From assembly GCA_947453585.1 (NCBI GenBank), contig CANGHQ010000068.1, positions 1-7,996 on the forward strand: a stretch of DNA of 7,996 bases, written 5' to 3'. Below the pieces are notes generated by a model that made no database searches, was not told where the DNA came from, and saw nothing but the letters and a program-made list of their open reading frames with translations. Positions within the stretch are counted from its first letter, which is position 1; each line of letters begins with the position of its first letter. Source of the stretch: Burkholderiales bacterium. Its GTDB lineage: Bacteria; Pseudomonadota; Gammaproteobacteria; Burkholderiales; Burkholderiaceae_C. Position numbers and translations under genes: made by a program. Positions 6,645-7,996 of the stretch are shown here, in pieces.

Positions 6645-7996
6645 TTAGGGGTTTTTGATCTCGGCGCCCGCGCGCAGGTAGAACCACCAGTTCAGCAACA
6701 GGCAGGCGGCGTAAAAAACCGCAAAGCCGTACATCGCGTTTTGGGGCGAACCCGCCTTGATCTGGGTACCGATCACCACCGGGGCGATGAAAGCGCCATA
6801 GGCGGCCACGGCCGAGGTCCAGCCCAGCACCGGGCCGGCCTGCTGGCGGTCAAAGATGAAGCCAATGCTGCGAAAGGTCGAGCCGTTGCCAATGCCGCTG
6901 GCTGTAAACAGCACGACAAACAGCGCCATAAACACAAAGAAGTACTGCTCGGGCTGGGCGCTTTGGTAGGCCAGCAACATGACGTAGCCCACCGCAGCAG
7001 ACGCCAGCACCATCAGCGCCGAAATCCACTGCGTGACAATGGAGCCGCCCACCTTGTCGGCAATCCATCCGCCCACCGGGCGCACTGCGGCACCCACAAA
7101 GGGGCCAATCCAGGCGTAGGTGAGGGCCGAAGGCGCGTTGGGATTTTTCAGGGCATGGGCCATGAGCCCTGTGGCGGGATCGACCACGTGCTGAAAGCCA
7201 AAGATCACGGTAATGGCCAATGGCAGCGCCATGGAAAAACCGATGAAGGAGCCGAAGGTGACGATGTACAGCGCCGTCATCGCCCAGGTGTGCTTGTTGC
7301 TGAAAATCTCGAACTGCTTGGCGACGTTTTCCTTCATGGTGCCAAAGGCGGCCAGGCGCATGATGAGCAAGGCGCTGGCAATGTCCAGGGGAATAGCCAC
7401 CCACATGCTGATCAGGCCCAAGCCTGTGGGCGCAGGCAGGTAAAGGTACAAGCCCAGAATGGCCGGAATAAAGGCCAGCGTGTAGAGGTAAGTCACCTTG
7501 GCAAAGGCCACCAGGGGGCTGCCTGTGTCGGGTGAGACGGTCTTGAGGTTGCTCATCCAAAACCAGCACAAAAGCGACAGGGGCAGCAGCGACAGCACCC
7601 AGGCAAAGCCCGCGTTCTGGATCCAGGTGGGTGTGCCCGAAGCAATCTTGCCAAAGATCCAGCCACTGTCCTTAACCAGTTGCAAAGAGCCGCCGCCCCA
7701 GTCGCCAAAAAGGCTGACCGTCATCACCAGTGGTATGACGATTTGCATGGTGGTGACGCCAAAGTTACCCAGACCGGCGTTCAGGCCCAGCGCCGTGCCT
7801 TGCAGGCGCTTGGGGAAAAAGGTGCTGATGTTGGACATGGAGCTGGCAAAGTTGCCACCGCCCACGCCAGACCACAGCGCCATCAGCTGAAAAGCCCAAA
7901 GCGGCCAGCCGGGGTGCTGCAGGGCAATGCCGGTGCCGATGGCGGGTGCCAGCAGCATCACGGTGGTCAGAAAGATGGTGTTACGACCACCGGCCA
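6645..7996 (-). CDS. narK: NarK-family nitrate/nitrite transporter (MFS; 5' end cut by window edge)
   Basis: This inner-membrane MFS transporter supplies nitrate to the cytoplasmic NarG site and/or exports nitrite. The frame is open to the right edge: 449 complete codons are visible, starting AGGRNTIFLTTV. By alignment to E. coli NarK (463 residues), about 100 N-terminal residues are missing, including helices 1-2 and the position of nitrate-binding Arg89. Nitrate signature 1 (GGGNFASSMSNISTFFPKR) is at window residues 45-63 and signature 2 (GIGNGSTFRSIGFIF) at 367-381. The arginine in GAAVRPVGGW, at window residue 305, matches E. coli Arg305. Between canonical helices 6 and 7 there is an extra stretch with two hydrophobic segments, so the full protein is probably about 550 residues with 14 helices. 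The loop before signature-2 helix 11 is shorter than in E. coli. Whether it is a symporter (NarK1-like) or an antiporter (NarK2-like) cannot be decided here. It ends 48 bp before narG, fitting a narK-GHJI operon. Confidence 0.96.
   Translation of the reverse strand, partial: AGGRNTIFLTTVMLLAPAIGTGIALQHPGWPLWAFQLMALWSGVGGGNFASSMSNISTFFPKRLQGTALGLNAGLGNFGVTTMQIVIPLVMTVSLFGDWGGGSLQLVKDSGWIFGKIASGTPTWIQNAGFAWVLSLLPLSLLCWFWMSNLKTVSPDTGSPLVAFAKVTYLYTLAFIPAILGLYLYLPAPTGLGLISMWVAIPLDIASALLIMRLAAFGTMKENVAKQFEIFSNKHTWAMTALYIVTFGSFIGFSMALPLAITVIFGFQHVVDPATGLMAHALKNPNAPSALTYAWIGPFVGAAVRPVGGWIADKVGGSIVTQWISALMVLASAAVGYVMLLAYQSAQPEQYFFVFMALFVVLFTASGIGNGSTFRSIGFIFDRQQAGPVLGWTSAVAAYGAFIAPVVIGTQIKAGSPQNAMYGFAVFYAACLLLNWWFYLRAGAEIKNP
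7293..7535 (-). other. Extra two-helix segment inside NarK, between canonical helices 6 and 7
   Basis: This covers window residues 154-234 of the NarK fragment, between the end of helix 6 (FWMSNLKTV) and the start of helix 7 (HTWAMTALY). The corresponding E. coli linker is about 14 residues; here it is 81. Two hydrophobic stretches are visible: residues 165-186 (bases 7437-7502, around YTLAFIPAILGLYLYL) and residues 193-217 (bases 7344-7418, around ISMWVAIPLDIASALLIM). They are joined by a short PAPTG turn, like a membrane hairpin. An even number of added helices would keep the orientation of both MFS halves. The comparison with E. coli NarK is from memory of that protein. Confidence 0.7.

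Noticed and set aside
6615..7535. A 306-codon open frame on the plus strand
   Set aside because: It is the same codon-register shadow, antisense to narK. It ends where narK uses a single TCA serine codon, and it has no recognisable protein features.

Overview
This window holds most of a respiratory nitrate reductase locus, read entirely on the minus strand: narK (5' end cut off by the right window edge), narG, narH, narJ and narI (3' end cut off by the left edge). Everything recognised belongs to one transport-plus-respiration module. Gaps are tiny: 48 bp between narK and narG, 9 bp between narG and narH, 3 bp between narH and narJ, and a 4-bp ATGA overlap between narJ and narI. No promoter or terminator is evident in these junctions, so a single narK-GHJI transcript starting to the right of the window is the simplest reading.

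Layout from right to left: about 7996-6645 is a NarK-family nitrate/nitrite transporter; 6596-2784 is the molybdenum catalytic subunit NarG; 2774-1251 is the iron-sulfur subunit NarH; 1247-555 is the assembly chaperone NarJ; 558-1 is the membrane cytochrome b subunit NarI, which stops one residue before the position of the third haem-ligating histidine. NarI takes electrons from quinol, NarH relays them through its iron-sulfur clusters, and NarG reduces nitrate to nitrite on the cytoplasmic side. NarJ matures NarG, and NarK brings nitrate in and/or exports nitrite.

The DNA is GC-rich. The proteins resemble those of denitrifying or nitrate-respiring Proteobacteria. Gene order, base composition and protein flavour suggest a betaproteobacterium, perhaps of the Comamonadaceae (Rhodoferax/Acidovorax/Polaromonas type). 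That placement is an inference from general resemblance, not from a search.

The genes look intact and the key ligands visible in the window are present, so the reductase itself is ordinary. The one feature worth a closer look is in NarK: about 65-70 extra residues, including two strongly hydrophobic segments, sit between canonical helices 6 and 7, suggesting a 14-helix rather than 12-helix NarK. No new enzymatic or defence system, mobile element, RNA gene or CRISPR array was seen. A 6-kb open frame on the plus strand is explained by codon bias of the nar genes.
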